Below are positions 50,770 to 62,719 of a stretch of 64,000 nt of DNA, in pieces. The notes under the pieces were generated by a model, which was given only the letters and a program-made list of their open reading frames with translations, ran no database searches and was not told the origin of the DNA. Origin of the DNA: Brachionus koreanus (lineage: Eukaryota > Rotifera > Eurotatoria > Ploima > Brachionidae); assembly GCA_016987375.1 (NCBI GenBank), contig PJRA01000493.1, positions 670,245-734,244 on the forward strand, in the 5' to 3' direction. Positions within the stretch are counted from its first letter, which is position 1; the number at the start of each line of letters is the position of its first letter. A program made the translations under genes and the position numbers.

Positions 50770-51535
50770 AGTAAATTGATTTTGTCTAAATAAATGTAAG
50801 ACTTTTTTCCAACAGAATTCCGTTTAAACTAAACAAATTCTTTCCTTCGAATTTACTGCTTGTGAAGCATAGGGTCATTACTTCTGATTTCAACTCAAGT
50901 CTATCTTTTGCCTTCGACCTTGCTTCTACCCATGTTATCCTCATTTCGATAAATTCCTCTTTTCTTTGATTGTTGACCTTCATGCTACTGCTGGTCGTTT
51001 AATCTTACGTAACCTTTGAGGTTTTCATTGAAGGCTCTTTTTGATCTCCCTATTTCTTTCATTGTAAGTAAATCTCTAAGAGATTGCGATTTTTTACTTT
51101 CTCTTTAATCATAGAATGCTTATCGGGCTTGAATTTTGGAGTGTTCTCAGGATTTTTCTGTCAAATTCAGACATTTCTTAGAATTTTCTACCATACCTCA
51201 GTGTTGCAACTACTACAGCACTACACAGTTCTAGTTTTGTTGTTGCTATGGTTGGTCAATTTCCATGCTCTGGCAAAGACAGTTTTTACAGCAAAATGAA
51301 TATGCTTAAGCAAGTCTATTTTTCATGTCTCTGTTTGTTAGCATTGTTGAACTGATTGAGGTATTAATGCAAACGTTTATACCATTAATTTCGAGTTGGT
51401 TTAGCTTTGTTCGCCAAATCCTGCGTCTTCATATGAATATGTTTCTTTATTTTAAATTAGCACCAGATCATCTGCAAAATTTAAATCTTCAAGTTTTATT
51501 GTTCATTTTAAATGTATAATCTTCGCACTGGCAGT
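50770..51535 (-). mobile_element. RTE-like LINE, 3' portion, degraded
   Basis: The minus strand, from 51530 downward, reads LEDLNFADDLVLI (the FADD form of the RT catalytic box), then broken frames, and near the end EEFIEMRITWVEARSKAKDR followed by LTLCF-like residues and TSSK. The TWxEAxxxAxDRxxW...LCSTxxEE block is the usual C-terminus of RTE-type LINEs. Stops and shifts throughout show it is dead. This is a different clade from the CR1/Jockey-like copies. Confidence 0.65.
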
Positions 51536-54500
51536 TGTTTTCTTCTTGAAATATTGAAATGCTTTAATTTTATTTTAATGTGATTTGTTTGGAGTTAAGA
51601 AATGTTTAATTTTAATTCAAACAACAAGGAATTTTTTTTTTAAATTAATTTTGAGAAAACCTCGGGAATTGTCCGAATAAGTCAACGTTTAAACCTTCAT
51701 ATTGTATTTCAAAGTTATTTATTTTTTTTTATATAACTAATAGAATCAAAATTATTTTTTTATTTAATTATTAAATAATTTTAAAAAGCATTCTAATTTT
51801 CTAAAATAAAATATTTTTGATGTGGTTGTTTCTTATTTTTAGGCAATAATCGAAAGGCGTGTTGAATCTTTTAATTTATTATATTTGTGCAATTCTTCAA
51901 GGATTTGATTGTAGGTGATACTACTTAAAACAAAATTTAAAAATAATTAAATACCATAAAAATTTTTTTCATTCAAATAGACCTTTTATGATTATCGTCA
52001 TAGAATTCTCAAAAGAACATTATCCTACGTTTCCTTTTCTGTTAAAAAATAAGCCGATAAAAAAGATCTAAGCCATTTTTAAGGAGATATGGCATTTTAG
52101 TCAATAATTTAACATTTAATCACTTTAGAAAATTATTATTACCTTTTATTGTAACATTAATTTAAGAACTTAATTAGAGTAAATAAAACCATGGATTAAT
52201 TGGTCTATTGAAAAATGGCAAAAGCGCTTTTATTTTGTCTATATTCAGCTGTAATAATTAGAAATAAAATTAGATATTTAGAAAATAATTCAATACTCTG
52301 AAGTCAATTTTTAAATCTTATCAAAGCTGTTTAAATACGCAATTTAATTTCAATGCAGTTTTTTCGATAAAAAATCTTAATTTAAAAATAAAAGGAAATT
52401 GTTAATTAAATTAAATATAAAAGAAAAATAGAGTTTTATTTTCTGCAATTAGCTTGCAAAATTTATTTAATACAAATCTATCTTATTCAATAGAATAGAT
52501 TTTTAGTTAACACTAAAATAAAATTTATTTTGTAATTTGAAATCCAATTGTTGAACTTTTTTAAAAATTTTTTGCTTAAAATTCTGCAAAAATCGAGCAT
52601 TATTAAATTAGTCTTTTGTTTTCACTGTACTGAACTGAAATTTAATTAGAAAAAACTTTAAAAAGTTAAAAGAAAAGGTGTAAAATAGTTAATAGTTTAT
52701 GATTTTTTTAAATTTATTTAATTATAATAAAAAATATCATACTCAAATACTCTTTTACTTTTATTTAAAGAAAAAAAAAGAGGATAAGGTGCCAAATTAA
52801 TTTTGATGTGCTTATAAATAAATATTATGAATAATGCCAAGTTCTTTAAAAGCTTTTTTAGTTTTAAGAATATAAATAATTTGAGAAATTAATGTTCAAA
52901 ATCAGTTAATTAATTTGTCCATTATTAATTAGATCAAAAATCTCTCGAACTTTAAGAATTTATTATTTCTTTTTTGTCAGAACTGTTTTATATCTAAACC
53001 CTGTGATCCTCATAAATTTGCGATTTCTCTAATATCTAATATTAAATTTACACTTTGAATCTAAATTGAAAATAACACAAGTGATTTAAAGCTCAGTTAA
53101 AATCAATTATGTTCATTCTTAAATCAAAATTTATTAATCACACTTAATTTTTAAAGAAAGTATGAAAGAGAATCGTGCACCTATTATGCTTTAAGTGCAA
53201 TGAGTGACATAAGAATATAAAATAATTCATTAATATTTAAATTGCATAAAAATTCACGTGTAAATACTACTTTTTAATTATATTTAAATATTTTATTTTG
53301 AATGTTTTGTAATAATTTAAGCTTATACAGTTTTCTTTTAAATTAGTATTCTAATTAAATTTTATATTTTCAGTTAATTTAATTAGCCTTCAACAAATCT
53401 AGAAATTATTTCCTTAATTAATTTTCTTGATTAAAAGAGACTGACAATTTTACATATAATATTAGACTGTGGGTTGATAAGGTTTAGATTTTTAACTTTA
53501 AGATTTTACGTCTAACCTTCGATAGAAAATTCTTAAATAACTAATTAAAAGAAACTTAGAAAACCAAATAAAAAAACTAAAATATTTCAAATTTACAGTT
53601 AACTAGTTTAGTTGAAAATTTTAAAAAATTTTAACTAAGAAATGAACTGTTTCTTAATAGTTAAAATAACTTGTAAATAATATTCAATGTTTAAATAAAA
53701 AAAAGGTATATTTTTTCCATAATTACTTATAATTCTGATCAATTTTTAGATTAGTTTTAAATATAAGTTTTGTTTATTATTTTATTTATTTATTCATTTA
53801 AATAGTTTTAGGGAATATCCCAGGTAACTCAGAATGAATCACAGTCCTTCTTATAAGCCTAGCGATTGAGTAAAAACATACAAAATAAAAAAGATAGATA
53901 TCTAAGAATTAATAAGTGAAAATAAAAAAAAATTGACTTGTTTTTGGTGAAAGGAAATAAATGCATATTTTTTTATTAAGAGAGCAGTTATTTATGCTCC
54001 ATGTTAGCAAAAACGCTTATGATTTAGCTAGTTAACAAATCCAGTGATATCGACAATGATTTCGCTGTATCATAGTTTTAATAATATAATGATAGTTAAA
54101 AATTTAATAAATATGTTATCATTACCAGAAATTAGTAAAATAAAAATAGAAAAAAATTTTAGTGAAACAAATATTTTTTGACCAAGGACAACAAATTGTT
54201 TAAAGATGTATTAAAAAAAAATTAACTTTTGATCAATTTACTAATTCAAAAAATAAAAAAAAGAGACCACGTCTTTATGAATTTTCTCTGATTTCAAAAT
54301 TTTCTTTATTAAGTTACAAAATTGATAAAAAAAATACCAATTTTCAAATTTATAAAATTACACTTATAGACTATTTTGCAGATGAGACTATTTAATTTCA
54401 GGATATGCACGTATTAATTAAGTTTTGAATTAGAGCTCAGATCAAAATAACAAATTTTGTAGAAATTTCTAACCAAATCAACAAACCATCAACAACTAGT

Positions 54501-54849
54501 CCAAAATCTCGCGTCATTTCTCACCCAGTTTACACTAAACAACACTAATGTAAAAAACAAGTTCATTTTTTCTATTTTTTATTATTTTTTTTTCTATTCG
54601 CTGTGCCAAAAAGAACGACTTAGTTCCATTCTGTCCCACCCAAGGCTCACCTCAAATTATTTAAAAAAACAATTTTTCTAAGTTTTCAAGTATGCAGATT
54701 AATATTTATATGGACAGTTTTTTGATATTAAGATAGGACTGTAGTTTTGCTCCGCGGGAACTTTAAAAATATTCTAGAACCTCAGAAGAATCTTAATTTA
54801 GCACGAGAATGTAAAATTTTTCATAAAATTTTATTGAATTTAGATTGAA
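51536..54849. other. A/T-rich upstream region of the opsin gene
   Basis: No coding sequence was recognised. It includes the 53805-53870 partner of the 47.4-kb repeat. The 300 bases before the opsin ATG should contain its promoter, but I see no unambiguous core element. Confidence 0.45.
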
Positions 54850-57298
54850 ATGAGAATTGTTTATCCGGTTTACTTTAATGTAAGTCATTCGAATAAAATT
54901 AAACCAAACAATACAAATTGTCAAAGTCTTAAAATAATATCAGTATATTGCATCATTTTGTTTTGCTTAAGTATGACATTTAACATTATATTACTCCGGT
55001 TGTTTTATAAACACAAAGAACTTAGAAAATCTTTTAATTTGTTTATTTTGGCACTGGTATCGCTCAATCTATTCGGCACTCTATTTGAACTTCCAATAAT
55101 TATAGCCTCTAATTATTTTTGCGAGTAATTTTATTATATTTTTTTCAAAAAGTAATTTTCTATAATAATTCCAAAATGGCCTATAAAAGCAATTACAGAT
55201 TTAAAATAAAAATAGCAAATTTTCTATCTATAATTAAACATAACTTTTAAGCTTAAAATTATTCAGAAAAAAAATTTATGAATTATTTTGAGTCATAAAA
55301 TATTGCGTTTTTTTAAAAGATTAAGTATTTTCGATTTTAACATCTAATCATATTATAAATTAAAATAAACGGTATTGAATGCTCTGTAAGCAGCAACAGT
55401 AGCTCACAGAAAATGAATCATACTATGGAAGGTGAAAATTTGATTAAATTAAGAGGGATAATTTAAAAAATTATATACGAGTCTAAATAAACTGAAAGGG
55501 TTAGGTAGAACAGACGTTGCATAGTTGTTACTCATGATTTGAAATATTTTGGTTTTCAACAATTAAATAATTTGAAAAAAAATTTAAAAAAACGCAAAAT
55601 TTAATTACTCTGCCTATTCTTAATAAAATTCTTTTTGAAAAATTCTGGAGAAATCATCGAAATAACAATGCTTCAGAAAAGTAATTATCAAAAATAAACT
55701 GATTAAATTTGCAAAAAAAAAATAAAATTTAATCAAAAAAGCTTAACTAAATGAGCATTATTCAAGAAAGACTAATGTGAAGTTCTATAAAACTAAAACC
55801 TATAAAACATATTGTTTTTTAAAATCTTGTTAATTTAAAATTTCTATTTTTTTGGCTAAAATATATCAAATTTAATTCTTAGCAATATCAGCTTTGGCTC
55901 GTAGCAAATTTCAAAAATAATAAATAAAAGTGCAACTAGTGTTATATTATTTATTAGACTTTTGTCGAGATAATCAAAAGATAAAATTGAGAAATTAAGC
56001 AAAAAAATAAAATTTTTTTTTTGATATTTATTTCTTATTCATTTTTTTTAATTATATATTTTTAAATACAAAATTTAATTAGTAATCCTTAATAAATCAT
56101 TTCAACTCTAAAAAGGAAAAATAAAAAATATAAAAACTGGATTGTTTAGTAGTTTTATTTATGCTTTATATGTTTGAGTTTTATAGAACATAACTAATTT
56201 GCTATGTAAATGATGCTATTTTAATTGTCTTATTTTAACCAATCCTAAATTAAAATGCATCCAAAATTTTCTTTATTCTTTAATTGAAAACAGTGTTTTA
56301 TTTAAAAAATTACTTTTTTTAAAAATAAATAAAGTATTCTAAAATAAATTTTCATATAAAGATGGATTTTTCCAAAAGCTTTCTGTGCAATTTCAGCATT
56401 TATAATGTATTTTATCGGATGTACTAGCATTTATCTAATGGTGGCAATATCATTTGAACGGCTCCATGTAATAAGCCAGCCTGTAAATAAAATTGGGAGG
56501 AAAATTACAAAGTCATTTTATATACTAGTTGTATTTATTTGTATGATGCTTGGCTTATTCTGGTCAGTGATGCCGTTTTTTGGATGGTCCTACTATACCT
56601 TTGAAGGAGTCGGAACAAGTTGTAGTGTCGAATGGAACAATAAGGCCTTAAATGTTATAAGTTATAATTTAGCAATTCTCGTCTTTGTATTCCTTTTACC
56701 ATCAATTTGTTTGCTAGTCAATAATTTAAAGCTCATTAGTCTTGTAAGTAGAATGTTAAGTTTTTAGAATAAAATTATTTTTTAATCTTTTTTCTAAACA
56801 GATAAAAAAATTTCATCGTTTAAAACTAGAATTGATTACGAATAGCAAAACTCGAAAAAGAATTTCATTTGAAAAAAATCTTATAATTGTAACATCGTTG
56901 CTTATTTGTAAGAAATTGTATATATTAATGAACCTAGATTTTTATTTTTTTTTATTGCACAGCTTTTTTTATACTAAGTTGGCTCCCTTACGGTTTTGTT
57001 TCACTTTACGCTTCATTTTGGTCCAAAGTAGAACCCTTGGCAGCAACACTTCCCGCTCTATTTGCTAAAAGCTCTTTATTTTGGACATCTTTTTTGTATA
57101 TTATGGTAAATAATCAAGCAAAACAAAAACTAATTAAAAAATTTAAAAAAAATAAAGAGAAGACATCAAATCCGATCAATCAAAGTAATTTTTTTTTATT
57201 TTTAAATTATTTTAATTTTTGGCAATATTTTTTAAGCTAAATTGACAACAAGTAAAACACGACTAAAAAAAGAAAATATTTTAACATCAGTCGTGTAG
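54850..57298 (+). CDS. Opsin (rhodopsin-type GPCR), complete, five exons
   Basis: A predicted seven-helix light receptor that binds retinal in the plasma membrane. Exons 54850-55124, 56362-56743, 56802-56907, 56963-57184 and 57237-57298 join in phase to 348 residues. Landmarks (bovine rhodopsin numbering in brackets): Asn in LSMTFNIILL [55]; Cys100 [110] and Cys179 [187] for the disulphide; WLPYGF in helix 6 with Trp261 [265]; and the retinal Schiff-base Lys290 [296] in ALFAKSS. The position-113 counterion is Ser, whereas Glu173 [181] in FEGVGTSC is kept, as in most non-vertebrate-visual opsins. Asp83 is Asn. Two signalling motifs deviate: DRY/ERY is ERL, and NPxxY is TSFLY (residues 296-300). 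The tail ends TSVV, a possible class I PDZ ligand. The subtype cannot be fixed by eye; a xenopsin or peropsin-like (tetraopsin) identity seems likeliest. Confidence 0.9.
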
Positions 57299-57569
57299 AT
57301 TAAAATTTTTGTCAATTATGTTCTTCATTTATTTGTTTTGGTCATCTGTTTTGTGTTCACCAATTTTTTTTTATCAATTCGAATGCTTAAATAAAAGTTT
57401 TTAATTGAAGATTTTTATTTTTTATTATGTAATTTAAAAAAAATTAAACTTTTGTTACGCGTTTAGATTGAACTTCTTCTATCTCTTTGGCATCATTATC
57501 AGGATTATCAAGTTGATTTACTTGATTATTGACTAATAAGAGTTCAGAAAATGAGGTACTGTGTAGTTC

Positions 57570-57891
57570 GTTTCAATTCGGTCTTTTCAATTCAGAAAAA
57601 CTTGAATCTTTTTTACTACAATAGATAATTTAGCTCTGTAAAATGCTTAATTAGCAAATTTGCTTAATGCAGTAAAATAAGTCTGCAAAGTACTCTGCAA
57701 TTTTCTAAATTTTGCACGCCATTAAAAAGTACACTAATCAACTGTGCAATTACATTGCAGAGATTTGAAGATTTATATTTTCAAATGTTGTTAGCAAAGT
57801 TGCTTAAACATTAAGCATTTTACAGAGCTAAATTATCTATTGTAGTAAAAAAGATTCAAGTTTTTCTGAATTGAAAAGACCGAATTGAAAC
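57570..57891. repeat. Fold-back element with perfect 80-bp arms
   Basis: 57570-57649 and 57812-57891 are exact inverted copies by eye, starting GTTTCAATTCGGTCTTTTCA and ending with its complement, and pairing continues a few bases beyond with one mismatch. The spacer is about 162 bp and itself contains small palindromes such as GCAAATTTGC. There is no coding capacity. The perfect arms imply a young insertion or ongoing arm homogenisation. It lies about 270 bp downstream of the opsin stop. Confidence 0.92.
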
Positions 57892-59473
57892 TAACTTCAC
57901 AATCCCAGAAAATGATGAAGCCTGAGAATTTTTTTCCTTTTTTGTTGCAAAATATAATAGATAGTATATCAAATATATAAAGCTTTTTTTTTGTTTTTTC
58001 GAGAAATCCTTTCTAATTAGTAATAAAAAAATTAAATAAATAATCAGCAAAGAAAGATCAAATTTCATTTTCCAAAAGTGATATAAACATTTTAAATACC
58101 CAATTTAATCTCATCGCAGAATTTTGAAATTTAGTAACATTTCAAAACTTTACTTTTAGTCGTTTGAAAAAGGATTGTATTATCTAAAAATGCTTTGAAA
58201 TCTAAATGCGCATTTAAAATTTTTTGATTATTAAAAAAAAATGAAATTTCGTCAAAAATTTTACTTTGTCCAAATAATTTGCTAAAAGAAGAGAGTTTTA
58301 ATTGCTGGTTTTATTTCTTTTAGGTACTTCATTTATAAAAATGCTCACTTAATTTAAATTTAAATTAAAATATCAAGTTGAAAGTTGAAATTAAAAAACG
58401 ATTTAATTAAGAAAATAAGATTAGAGAGATTAAGAAAGAAGAAATATGAAAGATTTATTTTTCTTAAATTGAAAGATGATTCATTATGCCAAAATATCTC
58501 AAAAGCTTATTAAAATGTCGAATTACAGACAACTTATCTTTTTTCTCTCTATTAAATGACTCTTCTCACTTTTGATTTTTTAACATAAGATTGTGATCGA
58601 TTTAGATCAGATCTTGTCACACTTATAGCTTTTTTTAAGAACTTGTAATTTCTGAAGGAGTTATTCTTATTTTTTTATTCTATCATTTATTTATTTGTAT
58701 TCTGTATCGAGCTAATGCGGTATACTTTGAAACATTGATAATCACAAAAACTTTTCAAAAGCCATTTTTTTAATACTTCTATTTCTGTCTTCCTATATTT
58801 TACTATGCAACCTTTTTTTTTGTAAAAAAAAATCTTCCTCATATTAAAATTTTAAATAAAAAAATACATTTTAATTCACCCAAAAATACCCTTGTAATTT
58901 TCGTGATACACCTAAAAGCTTATATTATTTTCTTAAAAGAACATAAAAAAATATATTAGAAAATGTAATTTTTCTAACTAAAATAATATGATTTTGCTTT
59001 GAAAAAAATGAAAAAATAACTTTTAATGATCTTAGATGCTACACTCTGATTTTTTTTTCACTAAACAAAATTGCAAGGAGTAGGTTTTCAACCATCAGGA
59101 ATACTAAAATTTGATTATTTTTATTAAACATTGAGAAAAGAAAATTAACTTCAAAGTAATAATTTAATAATTTAATTTCAAATAAATCGTTAAATTGTAA
59201 AATAAGTCAATTTTTTTAAATATATTTAAAGAATTAATTTATAAAGAAATAATATCTTAGCTAATTAGACTTATATATCATAAGATAAATTAGTCGATCA
59301 AAATTTAGTTGATTATTAAATTGCCAACCCTACTTTTTACTAAAAAATTGTGTTTATTTGATTGCTCATCTTCTTTCAAACTTTCTCCAAAAATAAAAAA
59401 AAGAATTTAATAAAAAAATTTATTATTAATATTAAATTTAAATTTAATAATAATTTTATTCTAAGTAAAAATA
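57892..59473. other. Intergenic stretch between opsin and RING-like gene
   Basis: This lies between convergent 3' ends. It is A/T-rich with no recognised gene. A repeat-like block near 58698-58716 matches about 49078-49096. Confidence 0.45.
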
Positions 59474-61040
59474 TTAAAAACGAGTACTTTGAAGATCAGA
59501 TTGTAAACCAAAATTTCTTGGTTTATCAGGATCATTGTTTATTTTTTCTTTTACATAAGAAACTAATTCATCCAATCTTAAAATAATATTTTTTAATTTG
59601 TTTTTCAGTTCAAAATTTTGAAAATAAAATACCTGGGACTTAAAATAGGACTTGGCAATTGAATATGATCAATTAAAATTTTCATACCGATTACAATAGA
59701 GTCGTTTTCGCTGGAATAGACATCGCTTGAAAATAAATCATTTTCCGAAAAGGTTTTGAAAGACTCAGTTGTATTCTTAGAATCAAATTCGATATCATAG
59801 TTCCACGAAACAAATTTAGGAATATCAGCTCTAATTTTCCCATCAAACTCGCTTATATTCCAAAAAATTATTTTTGTCTTGCCTTTAATCTCCCTTAAAA
59901 TTAATTTTAAAATTTTATCATTCAATTTGTAATTATAGAATTTTTACTCAATCGTCTCATCATAATAAATTAGTGTTGCATCCACGACAAAATCATGAAT
60001 GCTTGGATTTCGATCATCTTTAACAAATCTAACTTTGATATTTAAATGGATATGATCATTAGTCTCATTTTCATAGACAAAACATGTTTCATTTGCCTTT
60101 AGCAATTTTTTTAGCTCTTGTATCTCAAGAAAGAATAGCAAATTTTCTGAAGTGGTCTCAAAATCATAATCTATTCATTTAAATTTAAAATTTATCAGCT
60201 TGAAATTTTAATTTTTACCTTTAGACTAAAAATTAATTAACAAAAAGTATTTTTTTTTTTAAAGCTCACTCTATCTGGCGTCTTAACAAAAAAGCCAAGA
60301 TTTTTTTTTAGCATTAATTCACTTGGTGTTCCTAAAATGTATTTGTCCGGAAATAATTCTTCGCTTAGAGAAAAATTAAAGCTATGTAAACGCACAATTA
60401 GAAATTGAAGTTGAATTAGATCTTTTTCAGTAAATTTAAAGCTAAAAAATTTCTGCTTTAATTTTTCAAATTCAAAATTGAATTCAAGAATTTTGCTTTT
60501 TATTTGAGATCTCAGCAAAGATTGCTCAATTTTTATGTTGGCATATTTTTTAATTGCCTTATAAAAACCATCTTCAATTTTTTCATTCAAACTGTCCAAT
60601 TCTTGCTCCAAAAAAACTCTGTAATCATCCATATAATCAGCTATTTTACTTATAGCTTGATTAAAAAAAATGTCTAAAAACATTTCTGGTTTTTCGTTTA
60701 AAATCAAATAGTATTTGAATTTCGAATTACAGTTTGCTATTAGATTAGAAAAATTTTCAACTACTGATTCAAGATTGTAGCTATTTGGGAAAAGTTTTGT
60801 GGCATATTCCAATGATTCAAATGATATTTTTTGATCTGATTTTATTTTGTGGTTCAAATTACATTGCGGACACTTGAAATACCCGGAACTCCCGATGTGA
60901 TCAAGGCAAAATTTAACTGTTTTACTTTGATCTTTTTGACAGCTAGTCGCTATTGGCTCTTGAACTAAGCAACCACAGCAATCACATTTAAACAACTGTT
61001 TAAGACCTTGCTTGATTTCATCTAATTTGAGAGCAATCAT
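59474..61040 (-). CDS. RING-like zinc-finger, coiled-coil protein of unknown function
   Basis: Five exons on the minus strand join in phase: 61040-60270, 60225-60219 (a 7-nt microexon), 60170-59948, 59893-59633 and 59576-59474, giving 454 residues. Residues 19-60 form a RING-like zinc site: Cys19 and Cys22, Cys34, Cys45-x2-His48 and Cys57-x2-Cys60 (FKCPQC). Spacing is irregular for a canonical RING, so it may be a RING/B-box variant. A helical, Lys/Glu/Leu-rich stretch (about 125-225) could form a coiled coil, giving a TRIM-like layout. The C-terminal 200 residues are rich in Ile/Phe/Asp beta-like stretches (for example KIIFWNISEFDGKI), with no family I recognise. If the RING is functional it would act as an E3 ubiquitin ligase; that is inference. 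The start is the first ATG before the zinc finger. Confidence 0.7.
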
Positions 61041-61169
61041 TTCTGTTAAATTAGAAATAAAAAAAATAAGATAAAATTAAGCTTTTTTGTCTTTAAAAAA
61101 AAACAAAAATATTGCCATGAGATATTATTTTTTTTGGAAATTTGAAAATTTTTTAAATTCTATCAACAA

Positions 61170-61189
61170 GTCTCTATGGCGCAATCGGC

Positions 61190-61226
<37 letters not shown>

Positions 61227-61243
61227 GAATCCACCTAGGGACG
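61170..61243 (+). tRNA. trnN-GUU: tRNA-Asn (anticodon GUU)
   Basis: A full cloverleaf: acceptor stem GTCTCTA pairs with TAGGGAC (one G-T pair), discriminator G, anticodon stem CGGCT/AACCG-type with GTT at 61204-61206, and T-arm GGTGGTTCGAATCCACC. The A-box (TGGCGCAATCGG) and B-box (GGTTCGAATCC) are canonical and a TTTTTT pol III terminator follows at 61247. There is no intron. It sits about 130 bp upstream of the divergently transcribed RING-like gene. Confidence 0.97.
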
Positions 61244-61461
61244 AAGTTTTTTAATTTTCATAACTTATTATAATCAAAATATTATGTGCTAAAAAAAATC
61301 TTCTAATCAAAATTAGAAATTTTCGAATTTTTTATCCGATTATTAATTTAACCTATTCACCTATTTAAATTTTTTAGAATATTAATAGAAATAATATAAA
61401 TAGAAAGAAATGGTTGCATAAATGATAAAATATGCATTTAAAGTATTTAAAAAATTAAAAT

Positions 61462-61746
61462 AACTAAGGACAATCTAGCAGTGATCGAGCTGTGGCGTTG
61501 AGTTCGAGCCGAATGGACCGCGTTCTACAGCTCAGCGCAGCCAACGTGCTCTCAGGACGCATAACTGCCAATAGGAAACTTAAATTTAAACATAGATGCC
61601 AATTAACCATTCTAGCGGCTTTCGAACTTTTTGCTAATTTAATTTTCAATAATAATATTATAGGTTCGCTCTCAAAATCTTTTACCAAATCATCTATGAA
61701 CAGTCTTGGCCAAAACACCTCTGTTACAATAACGGTTGTTGCATAA
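61462..61746. other. Less A/T-rich patch open on both strands, coding status uncertain
   Basis: Both strands are open for about 84 codons. On the minus strand a faint resemblance to histone H2B can be read: SSKAARMVN against SSKAMSIMN, then an EST...RSIRL stretch, then ELNATARS against ELAKHAVS. The similarity is too low for a recent pseudogene and could be chance produced by the unusual base composition. No function is assigned. Confidence 0.2.
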
Positions 61747-61859
61747 TTAGATACACAAAACTTGATTAAATTTTGCTACTAAAAATTCTTCAAATTACAA
61801 CAATGGTCAATACATTTGTAGAAAAGGACAAAATTTATATATTAGAAAGTTTTTTTTTT

Positions 61860-62690
61860 GAAAAAAATGTTAACTGGTGCTTAAAGACTCACTCTTGAAA
61901 AAAGAATAAAAAATTTCAAAAGTCGAAGTTGCGAATATTTAGGAAGGCATTTGCAAAAAGGCGGCATATGACTATATCAATCGAAAGCAAAAATGCCAAA
62001 GTCTAAAACTAAAAAAAGTAAGCAAAGAAAAACTGGCTAAAATTAAAAAATTGACAAAACATAGAAAAAGTGTAAGTTAAAGCTTGGAAGAAAATTCAGT
62101 GTTCATCGTTCTTCAATTAGTCGACAAATGGCTAAAATGAAAATTTCTTATCGAAAACGTAATAAAACACCGAATTATAATGCTATATAGCCCATGGACT
62201 GAAAGCACAAAAAAACTGTAGAAAACTCGTAATTCGCGTTTTTAAATGGCAACGAATCATAACTTTGGATGATGAAAAATTTTTTGTTTTGCTGCTAATT
62301 AAATGCCAGGAAATGCTGGGTAAGACAAAGAAAGAACAAAGAAAAATGCCCAGAAAATATTCGTTTAGCTGGAAAAGAAAAGTTTCCAAAAATAATTCTT
62401 ATGTGAATAGCAATTTAAATCTGAGCGCGAAATGTCAAATCCTTTTTTTTGCTTGTTCAGATCAACTGCTTTAAATTCAAAGGTTTATTTAAAAAAATTT
62501 TTGGAAAGACGATTTCTACCATTCATCGAAAAGTATTACAGTGACTATAATTATTTATTCTGGCCTGATTTAGTAAGTGCTCATAGATTTGCTGAAACGA
62601 TTTCTTGGATGGATGGATGCTTTGCTCCCCTTACTCCTCCACTTGATCTTTCATTATTCACTGAGCTCATGAGTTTCGCATCGTAGTACC
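61860..62690 (+). mobile_element. Tc1/mariner-superfamily transposase pseudogene
   Basis: The plus strand, with stops and shifts, reads FKWQRIITLDDEKFFVL (the DDEKYF block with the first catalytic Asp). It then reads SNPFFCLFRSTALNSKVYLK and FLPFIEKYYSDYNYLFWPDL, closely matching the FIEKYHSDGDYVFWPDLASSHY block of a well-known animal Tc1/mariner-like family (second catalytic Asp). The C-terminal part with the third acidic residue is missing, lost near 62690 where a LINE fragment begins on the other strand. It is a different family from the mariner relic at 10.4-11.3 kb. Confidence 0.75.
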
Positions 62691-62719
62691 AATTAATATG
62701 ATTGTACTTTTTGTCGATT

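Noticed and set aside
61464..61746. Histone H2B pseudogene on the minus strand
   Set aside because: A few scattered matches (SSKA, MVN, ST, RL, EL..A..S) fall in the right order, but overall identity is too low for a histone copy that still has an open frame.
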